Positions 8,058-17,752 are shown, counted from the stretch's first letter. The stretch is DNA of 44,615 nt from Bacteroidota bacterium (GCA_029567325.1 JAKQLF010000197.1:1-44615), one strand, 5' to 3'. Made by a program: numbers and translations. The notes: generated from the sequence alone by a model not told the origin.

Positions 8058-9545
8058 ATGATGGGAGAGCGCAAGTATAATAAGGCAGTTTTATTGGTTG
8101 CTTTATTGTATATATTATTCTCTGGGTGCAGAAAAGAAGACGTATATTTTACAGGTGATGCCCAATTAACGGTTTCTACAGATACCCTTTATTTTGATAC
8201 TGTTTTCACGACCATTGGTTCGGCAACCAGAATCATCAAGCTATATAATCAAGAAAATGAACCAGTACTGGTGGATATCAGTCTGCAAAACGGCGATGCT
8301 TCCTTTTTTAGAATAAATGCTGACGGATTTTCAGGCAATGTTTTGAAAGATATTGAGATTAGAGCACAAGATAGTATTTACATCTTCGCCGAAGTCACCA
8401 TAAATCCTGATATGGCCGTCAGTGAATCACCCTTTGTAATTGAAGAAAATCTCATCATTACACAAGGAGGAAAAGAGCGCAACATCGTCTTTACAGCTTG
8501 GGGCCAAAATGCAAACTACATTTCAATGGCTGGAACTTTTGGCCTACTCACATGTGACAATCAATCCTTGGTCTTTGATGATCCCAAACCCTATGTCATT
8601 TATGGTATTCTCGTCATTGATGATTGTTCTTTGGTGTTTCCAAAAGGCGCTAAAATCCATATCCATGGAGGAATTGCCGCCACTCCCGAGAATCAATATT
8701 ACAATGATGGTCAGATCATAGTTTTGGAAAATGGCAAATTAATAGTTGATGGTACCTATGAAGAGCCAGTCGTCATCCAAGGTGATAGACTTGAACCGGC
8801 CTACGAGGAGTTAGAAGGTCAGTGGGGTGGTATCAGGATTTTCCAAAGTAGCAAAGGTAGTTTTATCAATAATGCAATAATCAAAAATAGTCTGGTCGGG
8901 GTTTATGTGGATTCTGCTGCCGAATTGACGATCAAAAATACGATTGTAAAAAATACGAGCGGATCGGGCATCATTGGTTATCACAGTAAAATACAAGCGG
9001 ACAATTTGCTGATTTACAATAACGGCGGAAGTTGTTTTCAAGGCAGTTATGGCGGAAATTATAGTTTTGCCTACAGTACATTTGGCTCTTACGTAAACCA
9101 AAATGAAGCTATTGCAGTCAATAACAAAAAATGTCTTGACTTAGCTTCTGATTTTAGTTGCTCAGTTTTGGTCGCTGTAAACCCTTTGAATATTAGCCTC
9201 ACAAATTGTATTATTGCAGGTGCTAGTAATGATGAAATTCTATTGGATGATTTTACTGGTGATAAAAACAAAAGTGACTTCACTTACACGCTTAAAAATT
9301 GTATAGTCAAAGTCGCTGACCTTTTGAAATCAGATCAATATCCCAACTTTTTTGAAAATTGTGAAGGATGTTATAACTTAAAGCAAAACGACAAACTTTT
9401 TTTGAATCAACCTTTAGATGATTACAAATTGGATACTTTGTCGGTTGCTTTAGATAAAGCGCTTTACTTACCTGCTTTCCCAAAAGACATCATTGGCAAA
9501 GATCGTAATAACCAAAGCCCTGATATAGGATGCTTTGAATTATAA
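8058..9545 (+). CDS. Lipoprotein with right-handed beta-helix-like C-terminal half
   Basis: The N-terminus carries a lipoprotein signal ending in the lipobox FSGC (Cys near residue 23). Residues about 30-150 form a beta-rich module (STDTLYFDTVFTTIGSATR, then RAQDSIYIFAEVTINP) that recurs in Bacteroidota lipoproteins. Residues about 165-480 contain short repeating strands such as GVYVDSAAELTIKNTIVKNT and end DIGCFEL, a common end for parallel beta-helix proteins. The function of the family is unknown; a cell-surface or periplasmic location is inferred from the lipobox. It follows the TPR gene by 24 bp, and its 3' end reaches the candidate pdxA start region. Confidence 0.85.
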   Translation: MMGERKYNKAVLLVALLYILFSGCRKEDVYFTGDAQLTVSTDTLYFDTVFTTIGSATRIIKLYNQENEPVLVDISLQNGDASFFRINADGFSGNVLKDIEIRAQDSIYIFAEVTINPDMAVSESPFVIEENLIITQGGKERNIVFTAWGQNANYISMAGTFGLLTCDNQSLVFDDPKPYVIYGILVIDDCSLVFPKGAKIHIHGGIAATPENQYYNDGQIIVLENGKLIVDGTYEEPVVIQGDRLEPAYEELEGQWGGIRIFQSSKGSFINNAIIKNSLVGVYVDSAAELTIKNTIVKNTSGSGIIGYHSKIQADNLLIYNNGGSCFQGSYGGNYSFAYSTFGSYVNQNEAIAVNNKKCLDLASDFSCSVLVAVNPLNISLTNCIIAGASNDEILLDDFTGDKNKSDFTYTLKNCIVKVADLLKSDQYPNFFENCEGCYNLKQNDKLFLNQPLDDYKLDTLSVALDKALYLPAFPKDIIGKDRNNQSPDIGCFEL

Positions 9546-9564
9546 ACAACTAAAAACGAGTATT

Positions 9565-10632
9565 TTGAAAATAGGAATAACCATTGGAGATTTTAACGGT
9601 ATAGGACCAGAGGTCATCATCAAAGCTTTATCAGACGAGCGTTTTGCCTCAAAGTTTACGCCCATCATTTACGGTTCATCAAAGGTGATGGCCTATCATA
9701 AAAATATAGTAAACGATGTAGAACTTAATTTCTTCAACATAACCAGTGCAGAAAGGTCTTCTAAAGATAAAATCAATGTAATCAATTGTTGGGATGAAAA
9801 TGTAAACATTACCCTTGGCAAGGCGACATCAGACGGTGGTAAATACGCTTATATTGCACTTGACAGGGCTGTCCAAGACCTCAAAAATGGTTTAATCGAT
9901 GCCTTGGTTACTGCACCAATCAATAAAGAGGCTATGAAAATGGCAAATTTTCCATATCCGGGTCACACCGAGTTTATTGAAAATGCGTTGGGTGGTAAAA
10001 GTTTGATGATGATGGTCAGTGAAGACTTGAGAATTGGGCTTGTAACCAACCATTTACCCATCAAAGATGTTGTTGAGAAAATCAACAAGAATACCATTTT
10101 AGAAAAGTTATTTTCTTTTAATAATTCTTTGTCCACAGACTTTGGTATTGATAAGCCAATTATAGCAGTGATGGGACTCAACCCACACTCGGGTGATAAT
10201 GGAACTATCGGTAGGGAAGAAGAAGAAATCATCAGACCAGCAATCATTGAAGCCAAAAAAAGCGGCATTCTGGTCACAGGACCTTATAGTGCTGATGGTT
10301 TCTTTGGTGGCTCAATGTTCAAAAGAGTAGATGGTATTTTAGCAATGTACCACGATCAAGGATTGATCCCATTCAAGGCATTGACTTTTGGAACGGGCGT
10401 GAATTTTACAGCTGGACTCAATCAAATAAGAACATCACCGGATCATGGTACGGCTTATGATCTTGCTGGAAAAAATGAGGCAGATCCTGGTTCTATGATA
10501 GCGGCCATCTATAAGGCAATGGAAATTTATGCTTTCAGAAAAGAATATGTAGACCTCCGTAAAAATAGCCTGAAGAAAAAAGAAAGGCCAATGTACACTG
10601 AAGAGGAGGACGAAATATTGGAAGAAGCTTGA
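9565..10632 (+). CDS. pdxA: 4-hydroxythreonine-4-phosphate dehydrogenase
   Basis: PdxA oxidises 4-phosphohydroxy-L-threonine, and the product is condensed by PdxJ into pyridoxine 5'-phosphate (vitamin B6). The sequence opens with the family motif KIGITIGDFNGIGPEV. It also has ALVTAPINKEA, FPYPGHTEFI (substrate and metal region), GLNPHSGDNGTIG, YHDQGLIPFKAL (metal-binding His) and TSPDHGTAYDLAG. No ATG is available at the 5' end. I favour the TTG at 9565, which puts two residues before KIGIT; an in-frame TTG at 9535 would add ten residues and overlap the upstream lipoprotein gene by 11 bp. It is probably the last gene of a three-gene operon. Confidence 0.92.
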   Translation: MKIGITIGDFNGIGPEVIIKALSDERFASKFTPIIYGSSKVMAYHKNIVNDVELNFFNITSAERSSKDKINVINCWDENVNITLGKATSDGGKYAYIALDRAVQDLKNGLIDALVTAPINKEAMKMANFPYPGHTEFIENALGGKSLMMMVSEDLRIGLVTNHLPIKDVVEKINKNTILEKLFSFNNSLSTDFGIDKPIIAVMGLNPHSGDNGTIGREEEEIIRPAIIEAKKSGILVTGPYSADGFFGGSMFKRVDGILAMYHDQGLIPFKALTFGTGVNFTAGLNQIRTSPDHGTAYDLAGKNEADPGSMIAAIYKAMEIYAFRKEYVDLRKNSLKKKERPMYTEEEDEILEEA

Positions 10633-11037
10633 TCTTTGCCAATCAAGCAAGCACATTTAGTGCCTGGTTCCTAATCACATAAAGAGAGATTGGTTTATTG
10701 TAAATTGTTTTCTCTTTTTTGTCTATTTATTTTCAGGAACCATTGTTTTCTCTTGCAGAATCCACTGGCCTTGACTTATTTATGATTGACAAATTAACTA
10801 TGAATGAATCAATTTTATGAATAAGCTGAGGTCAAAAATACGGTTTTTCTATGACTTTGTCAAGACCTGTGATGAAACTAAGTACTTATTCTCCCACATT
10901 TACTTATATAAGCCAAAGAAAATAGCCGAATAGGTTGTATTTTTGCATTCGTTTTGAAAATATCATAACAAAACTTTGTTTATACAATATAAGATTGTGT
11001 ATCAAAACATTGATTTAGTCATTATAAGTGGGACGTG
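10633..11037. other. Intergenic region before ileS with weak hairpins and a -7 box
   Basis: No coding frame is supported. A 7-bp stem (GCTTGAT 10627-10633 with ATCAAGC 10642-10648) overlaps the pdxA stop, and a looser AAAGAGA/TCTCTTT pair (10681-10717) is followed by T residues. These are weak terminator candidates. TATTTTTG at 10938-10945 is a likely ileS -7 box without a clear -33 partner. An imperfect hairpin (10978-11008, GTTTATACAAT with ATTGTGTATCAAAAC) lies in the ileS leader. I see no T-box specifier or antiterminator. Confidence 0.5.
10938..10945 (+). promoter_or_regulatory. Candidate -7 box for ileS
   Basis: TATTTTTG matches TAnnTTTG about 92 nt before the ATG. No TTTG is found at the usual -33 distance. 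Confidence 0.3.
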
Positions 11038-14000
11038 ATGTCAAAATATAGAGAATTTAAACAACTTAATCTTCCGGAAATAGACCATGAAATACTCCAA
11101 TTCTGGGAAGAAGACCAAGTTTTTCAAAAAAGTATAGATAGCAAACCAGCAGATAATACTTTCGTATTTTATGAAGGACCACCTTCAGCCAACGGACTTC
11201 CAGGTATCCACCACGTCATGTCAAGAACTGTAAAGGATATCTTCTGCCGTTTTCAAACAATGAAAGGCAAAAGAGTTGAGCGCAAAGGCGGCTGGGATAC
11301 ACATGGTTTACCTATTGAACTCAGTGTAGAAAAAGAATTGGGCATTACCAAAGAAGATATTGGCATCAAAATTTCTGTTGATGACTACAATGCGAAATGT
11401 CGTGAAGTTGTGATGCGATATAAAGATGTTTGGGACAACATCACTAAAAAAATGGGATATTGGGTCGATCTCAATCAGCCATACATTACATTCAAAAACG
11501 AATACATCGAGTCGGTCTGGTGGTTATTGGGCCGTCTATATGAAAAAGGCTTACTTTATAAAGGCTATACCATTCAACCATATTCACCAGCGGCTGGCAC
11601 TGGTTTGAGTTCTCACGAGCTCAATCAACCAGGTTGTTACAGAGATGTCACGGATACAACCGTTGTAGCTCAGTTTAAGACCATTCCGTCATCACTTCCG
11701 GCTATCCTAAATGGCTTTGGAGAAGTATATATTTTGGCTTGGACAACTACGCCCTGGACTTTACCATCAAATACGGCATTGACGGTAGGTCCAAAAATCG
11801 AGTATAGTTTGGTAAAAACATTCAACCAATACACTTTCGAACCCATCAATGTGATTTTGGCCTCTGCTCTTGTGACCAAAACATTCAGCGGTAAGTTTGT
11901 TGCCGTTGAAGATGATGCTGCCTTTTCAACATTTAAAGAAGGCGATAAAGTACCATATAAGACTGTTGCAACGATGTCTGGATCTGATCTTTTGGGTATC
12001 CGTTACGAACAGTTATTACCATTGGCATTGCCTTATCAAAATCCTGAAAATGCATTTCGTGTCATCGGTGGCAGTTTTGTCACCACAGAAGATGGAACGG
12101 GAATAGTACATACAGCACCAACCTTTGGTGCGGATGATGCGCGTGTTGCAAAAGAAGCCGTTCCAGAAGTGCCGCCTATGTTAGTTTTGGACAGCAAGGA
12201 AAATCCAGTCCCTTTGGTTGACCTTCAAGGAAAGTTTATACAAGGCCTTGGTGATCTTTCTGGCAAGTATGTTAAAAATGAATATTATGCTGATGATCAG
12301 GCACCAGACAAATCTGTTGATGTAGAAATTGCCATCAGGTTGAAAGAAGAAAATAAAGCTTTCAAAGTTGAAAAATATGTGCACAACTACCCACACTGTT
12401 GGCGTACAGATAAGCCAGTGCTCTATTATCCAATGGATTCTTGGTTTATCAAAGCATCTGCTGTCAAAGAACGCATGACAGAACTCAACAAAACCATCAA
12501 TTGGAAACCAGCTTCCACAGGAGAGGGAAGATTTGGGAAATGGTTGGAAAACTTGCAGGACTGGAACTTATCAAGATCCAGATATTGGGGTATTCCGCTC
12601 CCCATCTGGCGTACTGCAGATGCTTCCGAAGAAATCTGCATCAATTCCATTGAGAAATTGAGCGAAGAAATAGCAAAAGCAAATACAAAACTGGGCTTTG
12701 ATCAACAAGTTCCCAAAGATCTGCACAGACCTTATATTGATCACGTGGTATTGGTTTCATCAAAAGGAGAGCCCATGAAACGCGAATTGGACCTCATTGA
12801 TGTTTGGTTTGACAGTGGTTCGATGCCCTATGCACAATGGCATTACCCTTTTGAGAATAAAGAAAAGATCGAAAATAGAACTGCCTTCCCAGCTGATTTC
12901 ATTGCGGAAGGAGTCGATCAAACCCGTGGTTGGTTTTATACCTTACACGCTATATCAACCATGGTTTTTGACAATGTAGCTTTCAAAAACGTAGTTTCCA
13001 ACGGGCTGGTTTTAGACAAAAATGGCGTGAAAATGTCAAAGAGATTGGGCAATGTAGTTGATCCTTTTTTGACCATTGATACACACGGAGCAGATGCAAC
13101 AAGGTGGTATATGATTGGCAATGCACAACCATGGGACAACCTTAAATTTGACGTAGAAGGGATAGAAGAAGTAAAGCGCAAGTTTTTTGGCACGCTTTAC
13201 AACACCTATTCTTTTTTTGCGCTTTACGCAAACATCGACGGATTCACATTCAATGAAAAAGAAATTGCCATTGAGGAAAGACCAGAAATTGATCAATGGG
13301 TTATTTCTTTACTCAATTCATTGATTAAAGAGGTAGATCAAGATTTTTCTGATTATGAGCCAACAGCAGCAGTAAGAAAAATTCAGATTTTTGTCGACGA
13401 TCATTTGAGCAACTGGTATGTGAGGTTGTGTCGACGTAGATTTTGGAGGGGTGAATACAGCGATGATAAAATTGCTGCCTATCAGACATTATTTGAGTGT
13501 TTGATGACTTTATCCAAGTTGATTGCCCCAGTTGCACCGTTTTTCAGCGATTGGTTGTTTAGAAATCTCAATCAAGTGGCTGCAATTTCGACTGTATCTT
13601 CAGTTCATTTAGATGATTTTCCTGTTGCTGATGCAAGTAAAATCAATAAAGATCTAGAACAAAGAATGGAGTATGCACAGCGCATTTCTTCATTGGTTTT
13701 GAGTTTAAGAAAGAAAGACAACATCAGGGTGAGACAGCCGCTTCAAAAAATACTGATTCCAGCGTTGAGCGAAGATTTTGTAAACAAGGTAGGCATGGTT
13801 GCTGATTTGATCAAGGCAGAAGTCAATGTGAAAGAAATAGAATTGCTTGCGGACACCACAGGTATCATCAGCAAAAAAGCTAAGGCAAATTTTAAAACAC
13901 TAGGAAAAAGACTTGGAGGCTCCATGAAGGCTGCAAGCCAAATCATTGGTAATCTTTCTCAAGCAGAAATTGCCGGAATCGAAAGGACTGGACAATTTGA

Positions 14001-14397
14001 TTTAAACATAGATGGCCAGCACTTTGAACTCACAACAGAAGATTTTGAAATTGTTTCTGAAGACATCCCTGGATGGCAAGTAGCAAATGACCGAGAAATA
14101 ACTGTAGCCTTGGATATCACCATCACTGACGGATTATTAGCCGAAGGCATGGCACGTGAGTTGGTGAATAGAATTCAAAATATAAGGAAAAACAGTGATT
14201 TTGAAGTAACAGATAGAATTGTGGTTTCACTAGAGGATCACCCTGCTTTGAGGCCAACGATTGCAAGTTTTGCTTCTTATATCAGCAGTGAAGTATTGGC
14301 AGATGATTTGATATTGATAGATCAACTCAAAGAAGGAGAATCTGTTGACTTGACAGAAGAACTAGCTTTGATGATCGCTGTAAAAAAATCCAATTAA
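11038..14397 (+). CDS. ileS: Isoleucine--tRNA ligase, eukaryote-like (IleRS2-type), with GIHH active-site motif
   Basis: This cytoplasmic class I synthetase charges tRNA-Ile. The ATG at 11038 is preferred over an overlapping GTG at 11035. The canonical HIGH motif is replaced by GIHH at residues 56-59 (11203-11214), within ANGLPGIHHVMSRTVKD. KMSKR is intact at about 665-669. The CP1 editing domain shows TWTTTPWTLPSNTAL and GTGIVHTAPTFGADDAR, and the signature GWDTHGLPIE is present. At 1119 residues, with no C-terminal zinc-finger Cys cluster visible, it resembles the long eukaryote-like IleRS2 class. From family knowledge, IleRS2 enzymes resist mupirocin and a GXHH exchange of the motif marks hyper-resistant forms. 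thrA lies 58 bp downstream. Confidence 0.96.
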   Translation: MSKYREFKQLNLPEIDHEILQFWEEDQVFQKSIDSKPADNTFVFYEGPPSANGLPGIHHVMSRTVKDIFCRFQTMKGKRVERKGGWDTHGLPIELSVEKELGITKEDIGIKISVDDYNAKCREVVMRYKDVWDNITKKMGYWVDLNQPYITFKNEYIESVWWLLGRLYEKGLLYKGYTIQPYSPAAGTGLSSHELNQPGCYRDVTDTTVVAQFKTIPSSLPAILNGFGEVYILAWTTTPWTLPSNTALTVGPKIEYSLVKTFNQYTFEPINVILASALVTKTFSGKFVAVEDDAAFSTFKEGDKVPYKTVATMSGSDLLGIRYEQLLPLALPYQNPENAFRVIGGSFVTTEDGTGIVHTAPTFGADDARVAKEAVPEVPPMLVLDSKENPVPLVDLQGKFIQGLGDLSGKYVKNEYYADDQAPDKSVDVEIAIRLKEENKAFKVEKYVHNYPHCWRTDKPVLYYPMDSWFIKASAVKERMTELNKTINWKPASTGEGRFGKWLENLQDWNLSRSRYWGIPLPIWRTADASEEICINSIEKLSEEIAKANTKLGFDQQVPKDLHRPYIDHVVLVSSKGEPMKRELDLIDVWFDSGSMPYAQWHYPFENKEKIENRTAFPADFIAEGVDQTRGWFYTLHAISTMVFDNVAFKNVVSNGLVLDKNGVKMSKRLGNVVDPFLTIDTHGADATRWYMIGNAQPWDNLKFDVEGIEEVKRKFFGTLYNTYSFFALYANIDGFTFNEKEIAIEERPEIDQWVISLLNSLIKEVDQDFSDYEPTAAVRKIQIFVDDHLSNWYVRLCRRRFWRGEYSDDKIAAYQTLFECLMTLSKLIAPVAPFFSDWLFRNLNQVAAISTVSSVHLDDFPVADASKINKDLEQRMEYAQRISSLVLSLRKKDNIRVRQPLQKILIPALSEDFVNKVGMVADLIKAEVNVKEIELLADTTGIISKKAKANFKTLGKRLGGSMKAASQIIGNLSQAEIAGIERTGQFDLNIDGQHFELTTEDFEIVSEDIPGWQVANDREITVALDITITDGLLAEGMARELVNRIQNIRKNSDFEVTDRIVVSLEDHPALRPTIASFASYISSEVLADDLILIDQLKEGESVDLTEELALMIAVKKSN

Positions 14398-14455
14398 AAA
14401 TAAAAAGTAGGCTGTCTTGATGGGCAGTAACCATAAAATATAGAAATTACCAATT

Positions 14456-16894
14456 ATGAAGGTTTTGAAATTTGGCGGTTCTTCAGTGGGTTCTCCCGAA
14501 AGTATTAAAGGCATCATTTCCATCGTACGAGATAGGATAGCCTTAAATGAAGAGATCGCCTTGGTCTTCTCTGCGTTTAGCAAAGTTACAGATCAATTGA
14601 TTGAAATGGGCGAATTGGCCTCCAAAGACAAAGATTATGACCACTTGTTAGATCAATATATCAAACGGCATGATGAGGCTGCAAAAATTTTAAATGGTAG
14701 TGAATCATTGCTCACTACACTCTCAGAAAATCATGCCCATCTCAAAAACCTACTTGTAGGAGTGCGTTTGGTAAGAGAAGTTTCTTCTCGCACCATGGAC
14801 TATGTTTTGAGCTTTGGAGAAAGAAATAGCAATTTGATCATTGCTGCAGCATTGCAGTCTGCAGGGCTTCCAAGCCTTTTTGTAGATGCAAGAGACATTA
14901 TCAAAACCAATAAAGAATTTGGTGCGGCTAAAGTAAATTTTGCCATCACGAATGAAAAGATAAAAGCTGCCCAATCAACTTGGAAAGGCATGGTGCCCGT
15001 GGTAACAGGTTTCATAGCTAGCGACGTTGGGGGACTTACAACGACTTTAGGTCGAGGCGGATCTGATTATACTGCCGCCATTTTGGCCGCTGGTGTAGAT
15101 GCTGAAGTTTTGGAAATTTGGACAGACGTGGATGGTGTGTTGACTTCTGATCCTAGAAAAGTTGGTAAAGCTTATACTTTACCAACCTTGAGTTATGCAG
15201 AAGCAATGGAAATGTCACACTTCGGAGCTAAAGTCATTTATCCGCCGACCATTCAACCAGCATTAAGTAAAGGCATTCCGATTTACATCAAAAACACTTT
15301 TAATCCAACTTTTCCGGGCACATTGATCAGTAAAGAAGGAAAGGATGATTTTCCATCGATCATAAAAGGCATCACTGCCTTGTCAAAAACATCGTTGTTG
15401 AGACTTCAAGGAAGTGGCATGATTGGTGTGACAGGGATTTCTTCAAGACTTTTTGGTTCTTTGGCCCGTGCAAAAGTCAATATCATCCTTATTACTCAAG
15501 CTTCTTCAGAACATTCCATTTGTCTAGCTATCGCTGAAAAAGACACAAAAACTGCTGTTGAGGCTATTGAGGAAGAATTTGAAAAAGAAATTGCTGCTGG
15601 TGCTATTGATCCAACACTTGTGGAAAAAGGACTTACAGTCATGGCAATTGTAGGGGAGCGAATGAAGCATACTCCAGGAGTTGCAGGTAAACTTTTTGAA
15701 TCTTTGGGTAAAAATGGTATCAATGTTATTGCCATTGCACAGGGATCTTCAGAACTCAATATTTCTTTTGTCATTGATTCAAAAGACGAGTCAAAAGCTT
15801 TAAATGCCATCCATGATTCTTTCTTTTTATCTGATAATAGACGCATCAACCTATACTTGGTTGGTGTAGGACTTATCGGAAGTACTTTATTGCAACAAAT
15901 AGAACAACAAAGAGAAGAGTTGATCCGCAATTTCCAGCTAGAAATCAATGTAGTAGGAATAGCCAATAGCCGTAAAATGTGCTTTAACCCGGATGGTATT
16001 GCGCTCAATGATTGGAAAGCTACCTTAGAAAGGAGTGAGCTTGCCTCAAGCCCAAGCAGCTTCGTCAAACACATGACAGAACTCAATCTATCTAACAGTG
16101 TTTTCATTGATTGCACAGCCAATAAAGACGTACCATTGTTGTACGATGTGATTTTGAAAGCGAATATTTCCATTGCAACTCCCAATAAAGTTGCTACATC
16201 TTCCTCATATGCCAAGTACCTTGAGCTCAAGAAATTGGCAGCGGATCGGAAAATACATTTCAAGTACGAAACCAACGTTGGTGCAGGATTACCAGTGATT
16301 TCCAGTATTCAGAACTTGATAAATAGTGGTGACAAGGTCCACAAAATTGAAGCTGTGGTTTCTGGTTCATTATCATATATTTTCAACAATTTTGATGGAA
16401 GTAAGAAGTTTAGTGATTTGGTGATGGAAGCCAAAGAATTGGGATATACTGAGCCAGACCCTAGAGAAGACCTCAGTGGTGCAGATGTCAAAAGAAAGTT
16501 GATCATCCTTACCCGTGAAATGGGATATGCCATTGAAGCTGATGAAGTGGTGGTTCACCCAATTTTACCAGACGCTGTCATGAATGCTGCAGACGTTCAA
16601 GACTTCTTTGTCCAACTCAAGGCACACGAAGATTACTTCACTAATATGATTGAAAAAGCAAACAGTGAAAACAAGGTGCTTCGCTTTGTAGGAGTGACAG
16701 AAAATGGAAAGGCCTCTGTGTCTTTACAGTTTTTGGGGCAAGACAGCCCTTTTTATAGCTTAGCCAGCAGTGACAACATGTTTGTAATTACTTCCAATCG
16801 GTACAATAAAAGGCCTTTGAAGGTGAGTGGTCCTGGGGCAGGCGCTGAAGTTACTGCTGCAGGGGTATTTGCAGACTTATTGATGATGTTTTAA
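14456..16894 (+). CDS. thrA: Bifunctional aspartokinase / homoserine dehydrogenase
   Basis: It phosphorylates aspartate and later reduces aspartate semialdehyde to homoserine, feeding threonine, isoleucine and methionine synthesis. The kinase domain (about 1-300) starts MKVLKFGGSSVGSPESIKG and has GRGGSDYTAAILAAG and EIWTDVDGVLTSDPR. Two ACT-type segments (about 320-455) suggest feedback control. The dehydrogenase domain (about 465-812) starts with the Rossmann motif LYLVGVGLIGSTLL and contains TPNKVA, NVGAGLPVISSIQNLI and SGSLSYIFNNF. The 812 residues are normal for the fusion. It probably shares a transcript with ileS. thrB is on the opposite strand about 19 kb away and no thrC is in the window, so the usual thrABC order is broken up. 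Confidence 0.96.
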   Translation: MKVLKFGGSSVGSPESIKGIISIVRDRIALNEEIALVFSAFSKVTDQLIEMGELASKDKDYDHLLDQYIKRHDEAAKILNGSESLLTTLSENHAHLKNLLVGVRLVREVSSRTMDYVLSFGERNSNLIIAAALQSAGLPSLFVDARDIIKTNKEFGAAKVNFAITNEKIKAAQSTWKGMVPVVTGFIASDVGGLTTTLGRGGSDYTAAILAAGVDAEVLEIWTDVDGVLTSDPRKVGKAYTLPTLSYAEAMEMSHFGAKVIYPPTIQPALSKGIPIYIKNTFNPTFPGTLISKEGKDDFPSIIKGITALSKTSLLRLQGSGMIGVTGISSRLFGSLARAKVNIILITQASSEHSICLAIAEKDTKTAVEAIEEEFEKEIAAGAIDPTLVEKGLTVMAIVGERMKHTPGVAGKLFESLGKNGINVIAIAQGSSELNISFVIDSKDESKALNAIHDSFFLSDNRRINLYLVGVGLIGSTLLQQIEQQREELIRNFQLEINVVGIANSRKMCFNPDGIALNDWKATLERSELASSPSSFVKHMTELNLSNSVFIDCTANKDVPLLYDVILKANISIATPNKVATSSSYAKYLELKKLAADRKIHFKYETNVGAGLPVISSIQNLINSGDKVHKIEAVVSGSLSYIFNNFDGSKKFSDLVMEAKELGYTEPDPREDLSGADVKRKLIILTREMGYAIEADEVVVHPILPDAVMNAADVQDFFVQLKAHEDYFTNMIEKANSENKVLRFVGVTENGKASVSLQFLGQDSPFYSLASSDNMFVITSNRYNKRPLKVSGPGAGAEVTAAGVFADLLMMF

Positions 16895-16994
16895 GGATCA
16901 TTTTTTATTTACATAATTGTTTGATATTCAAATATATATAAAATTTTATTAGTAAATTCCGAATTTATTACTATGATATTTTAGTGATAAGGGA

Positions 16995-17022
16995 TTTACT
17001 TAGCAATAATTTATTATATTTG
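16995..17022 (+). promoter_or_regulatory. Candidate promoter for small lipoprotein copy 1
   Basis: TATATTTG (17015-17022) matches the -7 box, with TTTA at 16995-16998 as a weak -33, 16 nt apart. The leader to the ATG at 17154 would be about 125 nt. No equivalent box is visible before copy 2. Confidence 0.4.
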
Positions 17023-17153
17023 TTTTTTAGACATTCAGATCTATATTGAAAACTCCAATTTGACAAGAAATAAATTCCTATGAAGAATTTTATCTAAGCT
17101 TAATCGGAGCAAAAATTGTATTTTTTTTTATTAATCATATTAAACTAATTACT

Positions 17154-17534
17154 ATGAAAAAAATGCTTCTATTAAGTGTATTATTCCTCACATTTCTCAG
17201 CTGTGGGAAAGACGATGAAGACGGTGGTGGCTCTTGCACCAACGCTGATTTAATTGGTACTTATTCTGGAAATGCCGAATGCGATGGGGATACGCCCACT
17301 GCAGCTGATGTTATGATTGTAGATAGGAGTGGAAAACTCTTTTACATTGATTCTGATGGGCAAGAATATGCTATGACGGTTGATGGGTGTAAGTTTACCA
17401 TCCCTAAAGTAGACATCATTTTTGCTTCGGTTTCTGGGTCTGGCACCTTAAATGGGAAAGAGCTTTCAACTTCTTTTGTTGTGGAGTTGATTGGCATAAA
17501 AAGTACTTGTAAATTTAAGGGTACAAAAAAATGA
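17154..17534 (+). CDS. Small lipoprotein, tandem paralogue copy 1
   Basis: A 126-residue protein with a lipoprotein signal ending in FLSC (Cys near 17), a short Asp/Gly-rich spacer and a compact domain with paired cysteines: LIGTYSGNAECDGDTP, RSGKLFYIDSDGQEY, LNGKELSTSF and a final CKFKG. I do not recognise the family; the size and pattern suggest a small beta-barrel or lipocalin-like fold anchored to a membrane. Copy 2 at 17969 is its clear paralogue, and the leader homology reaches about 75 bp upstream of both ATGs. In copy 1 that leader contains an in-frame TAA, which fixes the start. The stop TGA (17532-17534) lies at the edge of the palindromic insertion, so the original C-terminus may have differed. 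Confidence 0.8.
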   Translation: MKKMLLLSVLFLTFLSCGKDDEDGGGSCTNADLIGTYSGNAECDGDTPTAADVMIVDRSGKLFYIDSDGQEYAMTVDGCKFTIPKVDIIFASVSGSGTLNGKELSTSFVVELIGIKSTCKFKGTKK

Positions 17535-17694
17535 AAGTAACTATTTAGGTGGGTGCTTTCTTTTCAAAAAATCAGGAAATTTTTCGTCAATCGAGGCTCT
17601 TTTGAGCAGTAATAGCAGCGCTATTGCGACAAAAACAGCCGAAGAGTCACGGAAAATTGATATTTTTTGAATGAAATTGACTCCACCTAAATAG
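17532..17694. mobile_element. Palindromic MITE-like element (imperfect 154-bp inverted repeat, 17541-17694)
   Basis: CTATTTAGGTGG at 17541-17552 is matched exactly by its reverse complement at 17683-17694, and weaker pairing continues inward to the centre (AATAGC agc GCTATT near 17621-17635). The whole segment can fold into one long imperfect hairpin. It encodes no protein. GTACAAAAAAA occurs immediately left (17521-17531) and right (17695-17705), which could be a target duplication, although the A run makes this uncertain and the left copy sits 9 nt outside the inverted arm. The insertion supplies the stop codon of the preceding lipoprotein. A non-autonomous transposable element or a REP-like palindrome are the main options. 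Confidence 0.6.
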
Positions 17695-17713
17695 GTACAA
17701 AAAAAACCAATTT

Positions 17714-17752
17714 GATAAGGAGAGATTTAAGAAGTTTCTCCTTATCTTTTTT
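17714..17752 (+). terminator. Rho-independent terminator after lipoprotein copy 1
   Basis: A perfect 10-bp stem (GATAAGGAGA 17714-17723 with TCTCCTTATC 17737-17746, 13-nt loop) is followed by six T residues. It probably once also separated this gene from the convergent arsC-like gene whose remnant follows. Confidence 0.85.

Noticed and set aside
10860-11037. T-box or attenuator upstream of ileS
   Set aside because: Only a weak imperfect hairpin at 10978-11008; no specifier loop, T-box sequence or terminator is visible.
15496-16275. 259-codon open frame antisense to thrA
   Set aside because: It mirrors the well-supported thrA coding sequence; its translation has no recognisable domain.
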